Shown: piece by piece, positions 1-8,389 of the stretch
How the letters are laid out: every line of letters begins with the position of its first letter
How positions within the stretch are numbered: position 1 is the first letter of the stretch
Origin: Kutzneria sp. CA-103260
Lineage (GTDB): Bacteria; Actinomycetota; Actinomycetes; Mycobacteriales; Pseudonocardiaceae
DNA length: 64,000 bases
Direction: 5' to 3'
Assembly (NCBI RefSeq): GCF_018263855.1
Contig: NZ_CP073318.1
Coordinates: forward strand, 3,100,001-3,164,000
Translations under genes and position numbers: made by a program
The notes under the pieces: generated by a model
What the model saw: only the letters and a program-made list of their open reading frames with translations
The model's database searches: none
What the model was told of the DNA's origin: nothing

Positions 1-228
1 TTCGAGGTGCCGTTCTCCGACGACGCCGAGATCCCGCCGGTGTGGGAGTGCCGACTGCACGGCCTTGAGTCGAAGATCATGGACGGCAACGAGCCGGAGC
101 AGAAGAAGATCAAGGCCCCGCGCACACACTGGGACATGCTGCTGGAGCGCCGCAGCATCCCGGAGCTGGAGGAGCTGCTCACCGAGCGTCTGGAAGAGCT
201 CAAAGGCCGCCGCACCCGCACTGCGTAG
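1..228 (+). CDS. rbpA: RNA polymerase-binding protein RbpA, 3' part
   Basis: The reading frame is open from the first base, so the gene begins upstream of the window and only about the last 75 codons are present. The sequence carries the RbpA signature RTHWDMLLERRS followed by a Glu/Leu-rich helix (ELEELLTERLEEL), which corresponds to the sigma-interacting C-terminal part of the roughly 110-residue actinobacterial protein. RbpA binds RNA polymerase holoenzyme and helps the group 1/2 sigma factors form open promoter complexes. The seen part starts in the core domain (FEVPFSDDAEIP). It ends with a basic tail and a TAG stop. It is convergent with ppm1, with a strong hairpin between them. The identification is secure from the SID motif. 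Confidence 0.95.
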   Translation, partial: FEVPFSDDAEIPPVWECRLHGLESKIMDGNEPEQKKIKAPRTHWDMLLERRSIPELEELLTERLEELKGRRTRTA

Positions 229-405
229 GATGGCGCCGCCTCCGGCGTCGCGGCTCGGCCGCTCGTGACCGCTGCCTTCCCTGGCCGGATTTAACCCGCC
301 GCATCGGCTCGGGTGGGTGGTTGCCTCGAGTGGCGGCGGGTGAAATCCGGCGACGGTCCAGGCAGCGGCGCGGCCGAGCACTCTCTTGGCCCACCACGAA
401 GTAAG

Positions 406-439
406 AAAGACCCCCTGGCCTCGTGGCCAGGGGGTCTTT
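406..439. terminator. Bidirectional hairpin terminator between rbpA and ppm1
   Basis: A perfect 15-bp inverted repeat (arm 406-420, loop TCGT, arm 425-439) lies between two convergent genes. The arms begin and end with AAAGA/TCTTT, so each strand has a short T run at the 3' side of the stem. It probably terminates both rbpA and ppm1. The rest of the 229-455 gap shows no coding signal. Confidence 0.85.
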
Positions 440-455
440 CGCCGTCTGCACCAAG

Positions 456-1217
456 CTAGCGCTTGATGATGCCGACCTGCTCCAGGCGGCGGCGCACGCC
501 CCACTTGGTGACCCGCCACAGCGCCTCGCGCACGATGGAGCCGCTCATCTTGGACTCGCCGACGGCGCGTTCGGTGAAGGTGATGGGCACCTCCACGACC
601 TCGAAGCCGGCCTCGATGGTGCGCCAGGTCAGGTCGATCTGGAAGCAGTAGCCCTGCGAGGCCACCGAGGTGATGTTGATCTTCTCCAGGACCTCGCGGC
701 GGAACGCCTTGAAGCCGCCGGTGATGTCGCGGATCTTGGCGCCCAGCGCGATGCGCGAGTACAGACCGCCGCCGCGGGAGATCAGCTCGCGGTACTTGGG
801 CCAGTTCACCACCCGGCCGCCGGGCACGTAGCGGGAGCCCAGCGCCAGGTCGGCGTCGGTGAGGGCGTCCAGCAGCCGGGGCAGGTCCTCGGGCGCGTGC
901 GAGCCGTCGGCGTCCATCTCGACGACCACGCCGTAGTCGCGGTCCAGCGCCCAGCCGAAGCCGGCCACGTAGGCCGCGCCGAGGCCGGCCTTCTCGGTGC
1001 GGTGCATCACGTGCACCCGCTCGTCGGCCGCGGCCATCTCGTCGGCGAGCTGCCCGGTGCCGTCGGGGCTGCCGTCGTCCACCACGAGCGCGTGCACCTC
1101 GGGCAGCGCCTCGTGCAGCCGTGCGACGATGGGGCCCAGGTTCTCCCGCTCGTTGTAGGTCGGGATCACCACCAGCACCTGGCCGAGCTCCGCGCGGCTG
1201 TCCCGCTGGTCCGCCAT
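456..1217 (-). CDS. ppm1: Polyprenol monophosphomannose synthase (GT2 family)
   Basis: This 253-aa protein is a GT2 glycosyltransferase of the dolichol-phosphate-mannose synthase type. It moves mannose from GDP-mannose to polyprenyl phosphate, giving the donor for lipoglycan and glycoprotein mannosylation at the membrane. [10 protein letters not shown] (about residues 45-54) and EMDADGSH (about 100-107) are the nucleotide-sugar and metal-binding motifs, and GSRYVPGG and the [10 protein letters not shown] segment follow as in the family. No transmembrane helix is visible, so it is the soluble catalytic type. The ATG has a GAGGATC-like ribosome site upstream. It lies 30 bp after lnt on the same strand. 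In Mycobacterium tuberculosis the two activities are fused in one polypeptide, whereas here they are separate. Confidence 0.9.
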   Translation of the reverse strand: MADQRDSRAELGQVLVVIPTYNERENLGPIVARLHEALPEVHALVVDDGSPDGTGQLADEMAAADERVHVMHRTEKAGLGAAYVAGFGWALDRDYGVVVEMDADGSHAPEDLPRLLDALTDADLALGSRYVPGGRVVNWPKYRELISRGGGLYSRIALGAKIRDITGGFKAFRREVLEKINITSVASQGYCFQIDLTWRTIEAGFEVVEVPITFTERAVGESKMSGSIVREALWRVTKWGVRRRLEQVGIIKR

Positions 1218-1247
1218 CTAAGATCCTCTTCCGGTGTTCTCGTGTCG

Positions 1248-2849
1248 TCAGGTCGTGCGTTCCCGGCTCCTGGCCGAGCGGTCGCGCAGTCGTGCGCCGA
1301 CCGCCAGCGCCAGAGCCGCCAGACCGGCCAGCGACGCCACCCATTCGGGCCAAGCGCCGAGCCGGGTGGCCAGCGTAGCGGTCGTGCGCAGCGGCACTTT
1401 CGCCACCAGCGTGGCCGCGGTGTAGAGGCCACTCTGGCGGGTGATGGAGCCGTCGGGCTGGACAACGGCGCTCACGCCGCTGGTCGCCGAGACGGCCACC
1501 GCGCGCCCGTACTCCACCGCCGACACCCGGGACATTGCTAGCTGCTGGTAGCTCATCTCGCCGGGCCCGTACCACGCATTGTTGGTGGGAACCGCCAGCA
1601 TTGTCGCACCGGCCCGGACCGCGTCGCCGACCACCTGGTCGTAGGCGATCTCGTAGCAGATCGCGACGCCGACCGTGGTGTTGTCGATGGGCAGCGCGCC
1701 GGGCTTGTCGCCGGGGACCATGTCGCGGGTGTCGGCGACGAACGGGGTGACCGCGGCGGAGATGGAGCGCAGCGGGATGAACTCGGCGAACGGCACCAGC
1801 TTCTGCTTGGCGTAGCGGGGGCCGGGGCCGGTGTTCGGGTCCCACACCTGCACCACGTTCTGGATGGTGGTGGGGTTCTGGATGAGCCGGCCGCCGATCA
1901 GGAACGGCACGCCGACATCGGCGATGGCCCTGGACAGCTCGGGGTCGTCGGTGGGGTCGGGGTCCAGGTCGGTGGCGACCTCCGGCCACACCACGATGTC
2001 GGGCTTGGCGACCTTGCCGGCCTTGATGTCGGCGGCCAGCTGCTCGGTGGCGGCGATGTGGTTGCGGCGCAGGATGGGCGTGTCGTACATGAGGTTGATG
2101 CCGTCGTCGGGGGCGTTGCCCTGGATGATGGCCACGGTGCGGGTGCCGGCCTCCGCGTTGGTGCCGACCAGCGACCAGCTCGCCGCGCCGGCCGCCACCG
2201 GCAGCACCAGCAGCGCGGCCGGCAGGACCAGGGCGCGGCGGCGCTGGCCGGCCCGGATCCGGGCGATCAGCTCGGTGAGGCCGGCGCCGGTGACGATGAC
2301 GGCGAAGCCGAGCAGCACAGTGCCGCCGATGGAGGCCAGCGGCAGGAACAGGCCCTCGGGCTGGCCGAAGGCGACCTTGCCCCATGGGAAGCCGTCGAAC
2401 GGGAAGTTCTCGCGCAGCACCTCGCTGCCGATGAACAGCGCCGCCATCCACACCGGGCCGCCGCGCAGCTTGCTCACGGTGGCCATGGCCGCGCCGGCCA
2501 GCGCCATGTACAGCGACACCACGAACGACAGGCCCACCCACGGGAACGGTCCGAAGTCGGCGCCCAGGAAGCTCTGCAGCCAGGTCAGCAGGGGCAGCGT
2601 GAAGGCCAGGCCGAAACACAGGCCGTAGAGGAACCCGCCGCGGGCGCTGCGGTGCCGCAGGGCCGCCGCGAACAGGGCGAACGCCAGCGGCGCGAGGTAC
2701 CAGAGGGTGCGGGGCGGGTAGCTGGCGTAGAAGATGCCGCCGCCGGCCAGGGCCGCGGCGACGCGGACCAGCACGGGCAGGGCGCGGCGACGTCGGGACG
2801 GCGTCGGGACGGGGATGTCGGGTTCCGACGTCACAGCGGGGGCGGCCAC
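1248..2849 (-). CDS. lnt: Apolipoprotein N-acyltransferase
   Basis: A 533-aa membrane enzyme that N-acylates the lipid-modified N-terminal cysteine of lipoproteins. Several hydrophobic segments fill residues 25-230, and a carbon-nitrogen hydrolase (nitrilase-fold) domain follows from about residue 238. The catalytic triad is visible: Glu in VVWPE (about 290), Lys in RYAKQKLVPFAEF (about 350) and Cys in GVAICYEI (about 398). A last hydrophobic helix lies near the C-terminus, followed by an Arg-rich tail, which fits the family topology. It is first in a two-gene operon with ppm1, 30 bp apart, and the pair is co-inherited in actinomycetes. The start chosen is the GTG at 2849, 51 bp from the upstream membrane protein gene. 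Length and motif order match the family. Confidence 0.92.
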   Translation of the reverse strand: MAAPAVTSEPDIPVPTPSRRRRALPVLVRVAAALAGGGIFYASYPPRTLWYLAPLAFALFAAALRHRSARGGFLYGLCFGLAFTLPLLTWLQSFLGADFGPFPWVGLSFVVSLYMALAGAAMATVSKLRGGPVWMAALFIGSEVLRENFPFDGFPWGKVAFGQPEGLFLPLASIGGTVLLGFAVIVTGAGLTELIARIRAGQRRRALVLPAALLVLPVAAGAASWSLVGTNAEAGTRTVAIIQGNAPDDGINLMYDTPILRRNHIAATEQLAADIKAGKVAKPDIVVWPEVATDLDPDPTDDPELSRAIADVGVPFLIGGRLIQNPTTIQNVVQVWDPNTGPGPRYAKQKLVPFAEFIPLRSISAAVTPFVADTRDMVPGDKPGALPIDNTTVGVAICYEIAYDQVVGDAVRAGATMLAVPTNNAWYGPGEMSYQQLAMSRVSAVEYGRAVAVSATSGVSAVVQPDGSITRQSGLYTAATLVAKVPLRTTATLATRLGAWPEWVASLAGLAALALAVGARLRDRSARSRERTT

Positions 2850-2900
2850 CCGTTCAGCCTACGGCCCGGCTGTGAGGCCCTTGTACACACGGTGACCGGT

Positions 2901-3983
2901 TCACCGGCTGGTGCGAAGTTGTGACCGTTGATCCAGCACGGCGCACACACCCAGTCCGACCAGCAGGAATCCGATCCCGGCGGCCAGCAGCCGGGCCTCC
3001 GGGTAGCCATGGGCCAGCAGGTAGCCGGCGGCCGCGCCGACGATCCCGGCGACGGCTGCGATCGCCAGCCGGCCCAGCCGCTGGTGGTCCCAGCCCCGCC
3101 ACACCGCGGCCGCGGTGATGACCAGGCCGGCCAGCATCGACAGGTACGGCAGGCCGAAGTTGAAGCCGTAGCGCAGGGGCAGCGCCGGCACCATGAACAT
3201 CAGCAGGAACCAGCCGAGCGAGCTGGCGACCGAGGACATGGTGGGGCCGTGGGTCACTGGTCGGCGGGCCCACCACCTCGCCACCGCCAACACCGCCAGC
3301 GCTGTTGCGACGATCGGCAGCCAGGAGACGGTGTGGCCGAGGTTGTAGAGGGTCACCGTGTCGTAGACCGCCAGCACGATGCAGCCCAGCGCGCCCACGG
3401 AGGCCACGAACGGCAGCAACCGGGGTTGGCCCGGCGCGCCTTCGGACAGCAGCGGCAGCAGCAGCGGCGTGACGACACCGGACACCACCCGGATCGCGAT
3501 GTCGCCGACGGTGTAAGGGCTGGGCAGATCCCACTCGATCAGGCAGAACGTCACCGTGAACGACGCCGACAGCAGCCACCGCGCGTCCACGGCCCGGCGG
3601 AACACCTCCGCCCCGAACCACCGGCACACCAGCAGGTAGGACAGCACCCCGAACGGCAGCTCGATCGCCGACTGGGCGTGCAGCACCGTCCACGGCCACG
3701 CCGGCAGCTCGTACTGCCATCCGCCGAGGTCAGCCAGGTCGAACCAGCCGGGCGGCATATAGCGGGCGATGAACGAGGTGTCCCCGTGTCGCACCTGCGC
3801 CACGTAGGCCGTGAACAGCACCTGGTTGCCGAAGAACAGGCCGATCACCGCGGCCAGCCACGTTCCCGGGTGCCGCAGCCATCCCCCGCCCGGCCGCTCC
3901 ACCGCGCCCCCGCGCGGCAGCCACCACACACCCACCACCGTCGCCGCGACGATCACCGCCGCAAGTACCAACTCCCCCACCAC
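2901..3983 (-). CDS. Polytopic membrane protein, unknown function
   Basis: I do not recognise the family of this 360-aa protein. It has about ten hydrophobic segments spread over the whole length, beginning with an N-terminal helix (LVLAAVIVAATVVGVWW). An extracytoplasmic-looking loop of about 45 residues lies near residues 65-105 (with GDTSFIARYMPP). Charged loops are short, and no transport or enzyme motif stands out. It lies 51 bp upstream of lnt on the same strand and may share its transcript. It is divergent from the glycosyltransferase gene at 4138, with about 150 bp for two promoters. The start is the GTG/ATG-type codon at 3983, at the end of a 154-bp gap. Coding is supported by codon usage and the regular hydrophobic pattern. 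Confidence 0.7.
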   Translation of the reverse strand: MVGELVLAAVIVAATVVGVWWLPRGGAVERPGGGWLRHPGTWLAAVIGLFFGNQVLFTAYVAQVRHGDTSFIARYMPPGWFDLADLGGWQYELPAWPWTVLHAQSAIELPFGVLSYLLVCRWFGAEVFRRAVDARWLLSASFTVTFCLIEWDLPSPYTVGDIAIRVVSGVVTPLLLPLLSEGAPGQPRLLPFVASVGALGCIVLAVYDTVTLYNLGHTVSWLPIVATALAVLAVARWWARRPVTHGPTMSSVASSLGWFLLMFMVPALPLRYGFNFGLPYLSMLAGLVITAAAVWRGWDHQRLGRLAIAAVAGIVGAAAGYLLAHGYPEARLLAAGIGFLLVGLGVCAVLDQRSQLRTSR

Positions 3984-4137
3984 AGAAGCCTATCGCCGCC
4001 CCGAAGTTGCCCGAACGTTCCCGGCGGCAGTCAGACAGGCAACACCGGCCGGTCGTGCGCCCCAACGCAGAACCACTCGCCCGATCCTTCCGTTTGAACA
4101 CCAAACGACGATCAATTCCGCGGTTTGGAGCCTTCCC

Positions 4138-5268
4138 GTGCGTGTCCTGTTCACGTCCGTGCCGATCTTCGGCCACCTGTACCCCATGCTGCCGCTGGCC
4201 CGCGCCCTCCGCCGACGCGGCGACGACGTCGCGTTCGTCGGACCGCCCTCGGTCGGCGGGATCCTCGCCGGGGAGGACGTCGAGACGCTCACCGCCGGCA
4301 TCGAGACACCCGAGCTCATTGCCGAGATGAGCCGCCGCACCGGGATCGACCCGCTGGCCGGCCCGATCGACGTCGAATCCGAGGCGGAGGCGTTCGCCGC
4401 GGTCCGCATCGACCTGTCCTACGACGACACCCTCGCCGCCGCCCGGCAGTGGCGGCCGGATGTGATCATCGGCGACAGCTACGACTACCTCGGCCCGATC
4501 GTCGCCGCCACGCTCGACGTGCCCCACGGCCACGTGACGCTCGGCCAGCAGGTCCGGCCCGAACAGCTCGCCGCCCTCGAACCGCGCAGCGCCGCCCGGC
4601 ACACCGAACGCGACCTCACACCCCGCCGCCCGCTGTTCGTCGCCGACATCTGCCCGCCCGACCTCCAGGTCGACCAGTGGCTCAAGCCCGAGGGCTGGCT
4701 GCCCATGCGCCCCGAGACCCACCGCGCCGCCGACGCCCCTGTCCCGGCTCCGGTCATCCGCGGCGACCGGTCGCGGGTGCTGCTGACCTTCGGGACGTTG
4801 TTCGGAGATCCGCGTGTGCTCGGCCCCGTCGTCAACGAGGTCGCCGCGCTCGACATCGACCTGCACGTGACGCTGGGGCCGATGGCCAAGGCCGAGGACT
4901 TCGACGTCGACCGCGAGCGGGTCACCCTCGAACCGTTCCGGCCCATGGCCGACCTGATCAACGGCACCGACGTCGTCGTCTGCCACTCCGGCGCCGGCAC
5001 CACCTACGCCGCCCTCGCCGCCGGTATCCCGCTCGTGCTGATGCCACAGGGCGCCGACCAGTTCGCCGTCGCCGACCGCGCCGCTGCCACCGGTGCCGCG
5101 CTGCGACTGCTGCCCGAGGAGGCGACTCCGGACCGTATCCGCGCCGCCGTCACGACCGTGCTGTCCGACCCCGGCTACGCCGACCGCGCCGGCAAGGTCG
5201 CCGCGCAGATCGCCGCCATGCCCGCTGCCACCGAAGTGGCCGAGTCCATCGCGATGCTGCTGGACTGA
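4138..5268 (+). CDS. GT1-family glycosyltransferase (macrolide-glycosyltransferase type)
   Basis: A 376-aa GT-B fold glycosyltransferase. The N-terminus (RVLFTSVPIFGHLYPMLPLA) is the acceptor-domain start typical of EryCIII/MGT-like enzymes. The C-terminal donor site is HSGAGTTYAALAAGIPLVLMP followed by DQ, as in enzymes using NDP-sugars on small molecules. The GTG at 4138 is chosen because the conserved first beta-strand begins directly after it; upstream codons in the same frame look non-coding. It is monocistronic and convergent with the GNAT gene, the two stop codons lying only 2 bp apart. The acceptor is unknown. It may act in antibiotic inactivation or tailoring, but nothing ties it to the cluster further right. 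Confidence 0.8.
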   Translation: MRVLFTSVPIFGHLYPMLPLARALRRRGDDVAFVGPPSVGGILAGEDVETLTAGIETPELIAEMSRRTGIDPLAGPIDVESEAEAFAAVRIDLSYDDTLAAARQWRPDVIIGDSYDYLGPIVAATLDVPHGHVTLGQQVRPEQLAALEPRSAARHTERDLTPRRPLFVADICPPDLQVDQWLKPEGWLPMRPETHRAADAPVPAPVIRGDRSRVLLTFGTLFGDPRVLGPVVNEVAALDIDLHVTLGPMAKAEDFDVDRERVTLEPFRPMADLINGTDVVVCHSGAGTTYAALAAGIPLVLMPQGADQFAVADRAAATGAALRLLPEEATPDRIRAAVTTVLSDPGYADRAGKVAAQIAAMPAATEVAESIAMLLD

Positions 5269-5270
5269 CC

Positions 5271-5669
5271 TCAGAGAGCGATCAGCCCGGCCTCCGTCGG
5301 GCGGAAGCCGCAGGCGTCGAGGTAGAACGGGCGCAGGTGGGTCTCGAAGTCGACGTGCAGCCACTGGCAACCGGCGGCCCGGGCGCCGGTGACGGCGGTG
5401 GAGACGAGGGAGGCACCGAGGCCACGGCTGCGGTGTGACAAGGCGACCATGGTGTCGAGCAGGAACGCGTGGACGCCACCGTCCCACGCGACGTTGACGA
5501 AGCCCACGAGGGCGCCGATGGAGGAGCGGGTGCAGACCCAGCCGAGGCTGTGGTGCTGCGCTCGCCCCCACCAATCGACGTCGCACCAGTCGACGTCACC
5601 GACGGGATGGCCGAACGCCTCGGCATGCAGGGCGTTGACCTCGTCGTTGGTGAACTCGCCGCGCCACAT
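5271..5669 (-). CDS. GNAT-family N-acetyltransferase
   Basis: A 132-aa protein with the GNAT acetyl-CoA motif A, RSRGLGASLV, preceded by a hydrophobic beta-strand (AFLLDTMVALS). The C-terminal FYLDACGFRPTE is the usual motif B ending (Y...GF). The acceptor is unknown. The ATG at 5667-5669 overlaps the kal stop codon (TGATG), so it is the last gene of the lysine-catabolic operon and translationally coupled to it. That context suggests it acts on an amino-group intermediate or a related amine, but this is inference. The longer in-frame extension upstream runs through kal in another frame and is not credible. Confidence 0.75.
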   Translation of the reverse strand: MWRGEFTNDEVNALHAEAFGHPVGDVDWCDVDWWGRAQHHSLGWVCTRSSIGALVGFVNVAWDGGVHAFLLDTMVALSHRSRGLGASLVSTAVTGARAAGCQWLHVDFETHLRPFYLDACGFRPTEAGLIAL

Positions 5670-6055
5670 CACGCCTGGGGGACCACTACGGTGCCGGTGG
5701 CGCGGGTGGCGATGACGGGCTCGGAGAGGACTTCGGCGGCGGAGGCGCCCTTGTCGGGCGTGGCGCGGCAGACGACACGGAGTTCGAAGGTCACGCCACG
5801 GGAGCGGGTGCCGATGCGGGACAAAGTGGCCGTGGCCTCGACGACGTCGCCGGCTCGCAGAGGCGCCAGGAACTGCACGTTGTCGTAGCCGGCGAACAGG
5901 CCCTCGTCGCCGTCGGTGCGGATGCACAGCTCGGTGGCGACGTCGCCGAACATGCCCAGACCGTAGGCGCCGTCGACGAGGTTGCCGCCGTAGTGGGCGT
6001 GCGAGTACGGCACGTACCGGCGGTGGGTGACGGAGAAGCCCTCGACCAAGCTCAC
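5669..6055 (-). CDS. kal: 3-Aminobutyryl-CoA ammonia lyase (hotdog fold)
   Basis: A 128-aa hotdog-fold protein. The motif HAHYGGNLVDGAYGLGMFGDVATEL, given here only as its ends HAHYGG and FGDVATEL (about 18-43), is characteristic of the lysine-fermentation Kal enzymes, which deaminate 3-aminobutyryl-CoA to crotonyl-CoA. The second half carries the usual antiparallel hotdog strands. Translation starts at a GTG that overlaps the kamE stop (GTGA), and its own stop overlaps the GNAT start. The position directly after kamDE matches the gene order of known lysine-fermentation loci and supports the call over a generic thioesterase. Confidence 0.85.
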   Translation of the reverse strand: MSLVEGFSVTHRRYVPYSHAHYGGNLVDGAYGLGMFGDVATELCIRTDGDEGLFAGYDNVQFLAPLRAGDVVEATATLSRIGTRSRGVTFELRVVCRATPDKGASAAEVLSEPVIATRATGTVVVPQA

Positions 6056-6825
6056 GCTGCGACGCCCTTCTGGGAGATGGTGTGCACGAGGTAAGAGGCA
6101 ACCTCGCCAGGGGTGGTACCACGGCCGAAGACGCGGTCGACGCCGAGTTCGCCGGCCATCAGGGGGTCGAAGCGCGGGCCGCCGGCGACGAGGGTGGGCC
6201 GGGCGGAGCCCATGGCCTCACGGAACGCCGCCGACATCTCCTGGGTGTTGAGGATGTGCGCGTCCCGTTGGGTGACGACCTGCGACACCAGCACGGCGTC
6301 GGCCTTCTCCGTCCGGGCCCGCTTGACCAGCTCGGGCACTGACACCTGGGCGCCGAGGTTGACCACCCGCAGCTCCCGGTAGTACTCCAAGCCCTTCTCC
6401 CCGGCGAAGCCCTTGATGTTCAGGATGGCGTCGATGCCGACGGTGTGCGCGTCGGTCCCGATGCACGCCCCGACGACAACCAGCTTGCGCCCCAAGGTGT
6501 TCTTCACGGTCGCGTTCACGTCGTAGGGCGACAGCAGCGGGTACTCCCGCTCCACCACCTTGACCTCGTCGAGGTCCACGAGGTGGCTGACCGAGCCGTA
6601 CACGACGACGAACGTGAAGTCGGCGCCGATGGCGTGCGAGTGCACGACCATGGCCGGGTCCATGCCCATCTTGTTGGCCAGCTGCTGCGCGGCGCCCTCG
6701 GCTCGGGGCCCGTGCGGCACGGGCAGCGTGAACGACATCTGCACCATGCCGTCGCCGGTGGTGTCGCCGTAGGGCCGCACATACCGCTTCTTCTTCTCGT
6801 CGCTCACCGGCTGCTTCTCACTCAT
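6052..6825 (-). CDS. kamE: Lysine 5,6-aminomutase, beta (small) subunit
   Basis: A 257-aa adenosylcobalamin-binding subunit that works with KamD to convert beta-lysine (or D-lysine) into the 3,5- (or 2,5-)diaminohexanoate isomer. The B12-binding motif is DAHTVG (Asp125, His127, Gly130). Lys138 in LNIKGF is the expected Schiff-base lysine for PLP, 11 residues after the cobalt-ligating His as in the clostridial enzyme. The N-terminal dimerisation region and the C-terminal Rossmann-like B12 domain are both present, so the gene looks intact. It overlaps kamD by 8 bp and kal by 4 bp. Start is the ATG at 6825. Confidence 0.93.
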   Translation of the reverse strand: MSEKQPVSDEKKKRYVRPYGDTTGDGMVQMSFTLPVPHGPRAEGAAQQLANKMGMDPAMVVHSHAIGADFTFVVVYGSVSHLVDLDEVKVVEREYPLLSPYDVNATVKNTLGRKLVVVGACIGTDAHTVGIDAILNIKGFAGEKGLEYYRELRVVNLGAQVSVPELVKRARTEKADAVLVSQVVTQRDAHILNTQEMSAAFREAMGSARPTLVAGGPRFDPLMAGELGVDRVFGRGTTPGEVASYLVHTISQKGVAA

Positions 6826-8389
6826 GGCCCGCCTCCAACAGCTCGCTGGCCGGGTTCACGTACCCGTCGGCCTTGGCCACCACACCGTCAGCGCCCTTGC
6901 CGCCCTCGGCCGGCCGCTTCATCAACCCGAACGTGCCCTCGCCGATGGCCCGCAGCAGACCGTCGTCCACGATCCGCTCCAGCAGGTCAACCGCCTCGCC
7001 CAGCACCTGCTTGGCCCGCTTGACGATGAAGCCGTCCGGCGTCGGCCGGAAGTCCTCGGCCAGGTTGCCGGCCGCCCCCAGCACGTACTTCACGTTGGCC
7101 AGCGCCAGGTCCCGGTCGGACAGGAACGGCGTCACCACCGCCTCGGTCATCATGCCCACCAACAGGATCGACTGTCCGGTGAGGACACCCGCGAGGTTGA
7201 AGAAGCCGTCCAGCAGGTAGCCGTTGAACACGTCGCCGGTCATGTGCTTGGTCGGCGGCATCCACTTCAGCGGCGCGTCCGGGAACAGCTCCCGCGCCAG
7301 CAGGGCGTGCGCCAGCTCCAGGCGGAACGAGTCCGGCACCTTCGGGTTGATCTCGAAGGCGTGCCCCAGGCCCAGCAGCTCGTCGGACAGCCCGGCCTCG
7401 TGCGCGAACCGCTCGTTGAGCAGCTGCGACACGGTCACGGTGTGCGCGGCCTCGACGGCGTCGGCGGTGGTCAGGTAGTTGTCCTCGCCGGTGTTGATGA
7501 TGATCCCGGCCCGCGCGTGCACCTGCCGGGAGAACCGCTGGTCCACGAAGGTGCGGATCGGGTTGATGTCGCGGAACAGGATCCCGTACATCGAGTCGTT
7601 CAACATCATGTCGAGGCGTTCCAGGCCGGCCAGCACGGCGATCTCCGGCATGCACAGCCCCGACGCGTAGTTGGTCAGCCGCACATAGCGGCCGACCTCC
7701 TTGGACACGTCGTCCAGCGCCGCCCGCATGATGCGGAAGTTCTCCTGCGTGGCGTAGGTGCCGGCGAAGCCGTGGTGGGTGGCGCCCTCGGGCACGTAGT
7801 CCAGCAGCGACTGCCCGGTGGAGCGGATCACCGCGATGATGTCCGCGCCGGCCCGGGCCGCGTTGCAGGCCTGCACGACGTCCTCGTCGATGTCGCCGGT
7901 GGCGACGATGAGGTAGATCCACGGCCGCTGCGGCGGATCACCCAGCTTGGCCACCAGCTTGTCCCGCTGGGTGCGGTTGCGGTCCACCGTGCGCAGCCCC
8001 TTGGCCACAGCCGTCTTGGCGGCCTTGGCCGCCTGCGTGGCGTCCTTGCCGGTGGGCACGGTGAACTGGATCTGCCCGGCCGCGGTGGCCTCGGCGAGCT
8101 CGGTCAACGAGCCCAGGTCGTGCTCACGCAGCGCGTGGAACGCCGGCAGCACCGAACCGTGCTCCAGGCCGCACTGCTCCCGGATCGTGTCCACGACCCG
8201 GTTCACCCACGGCACGTCACCCGCGCGGTGCGTGGTGTCCGCGCCGGTGATGCCGGCCAGCCGCAGCGTCGCCCGCTCCACCGCCACCGTCGTGTGCGCC
8301 CGCGCCAACCCGATCACCGGCTCCGCGGCCCGCGCCGCCAGTTCCCGAGCCCGCGCCGCGACCTCCGGGTCCAGATCCAGCAACGTCAC
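6818..8389 (-). CDS. kamD: Lysine 5,6-aminomutase, alpha (large) subunit
   Basis: A 523-aa TIM-barrel subunit that binds PLP, cobalamin and substrate together with KamE. Strongly conserved blocks for the family are visible: PWVNRVVDTIREQ, FTVPTGKDATQAAKAAKTAV, IRSTGQSLLDYVPEGAT and MYGILFRDINPIRTFVDQRFSR. The GTG at 8387-8389 is chosen because it overlaps the stop of the upstream amidohydrolase (GTGA) and gives the family length. A longer Ala/Gly-rich extension in the same frame lies over the amidohydrolase gene and is rejected. It is the fourth-last gene of a tight six-gene operon. Confidence 0.93.
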   Translation of the reverse strand: MTLLDLDPEVAARARELAARAAEPVIGLARAHTTVAVERATLRLAGITGADTTHRAGDVPWVNRVVDTIREQCGLEHGSVLPAFHALREHDLGSLTELAEATAAGQIQFTVPTGKDATQAAKAAKTAVAKGLRTVDRNRTQRDKLVAKLGDPPQRPWIYLIVATGDIDEDVVQACNAARAGADIIAVIRSTGQSLLDYVPEGATHHGFAGTYATQENFRIMRAALDDVSKEVGRYVRLTNYASGLCMPEIAVLAGLERLDMMLNDSMYGILFRDINPIRTFVDQRFSRQVHARAGIIINTGEDNYLTTADAVEAAHTVTVSQLLNERFAHEAGLSDELLGLGHAFEINPKVPDSFRLELAHALLARELFPDAPLKWMPPTKHMTGDVFNGYLLDGFFNLAGVLTGQSILLVGMMTEAVVTPFLSDRDLALANVKYVLGAAGNLAEDFRPTPDGFIVKRAKQVLGEAVDLLERIVDDGLLRAIGEGTFGLMKRPAEGGKGADGVVAKADGYVNPASELLEAGHE

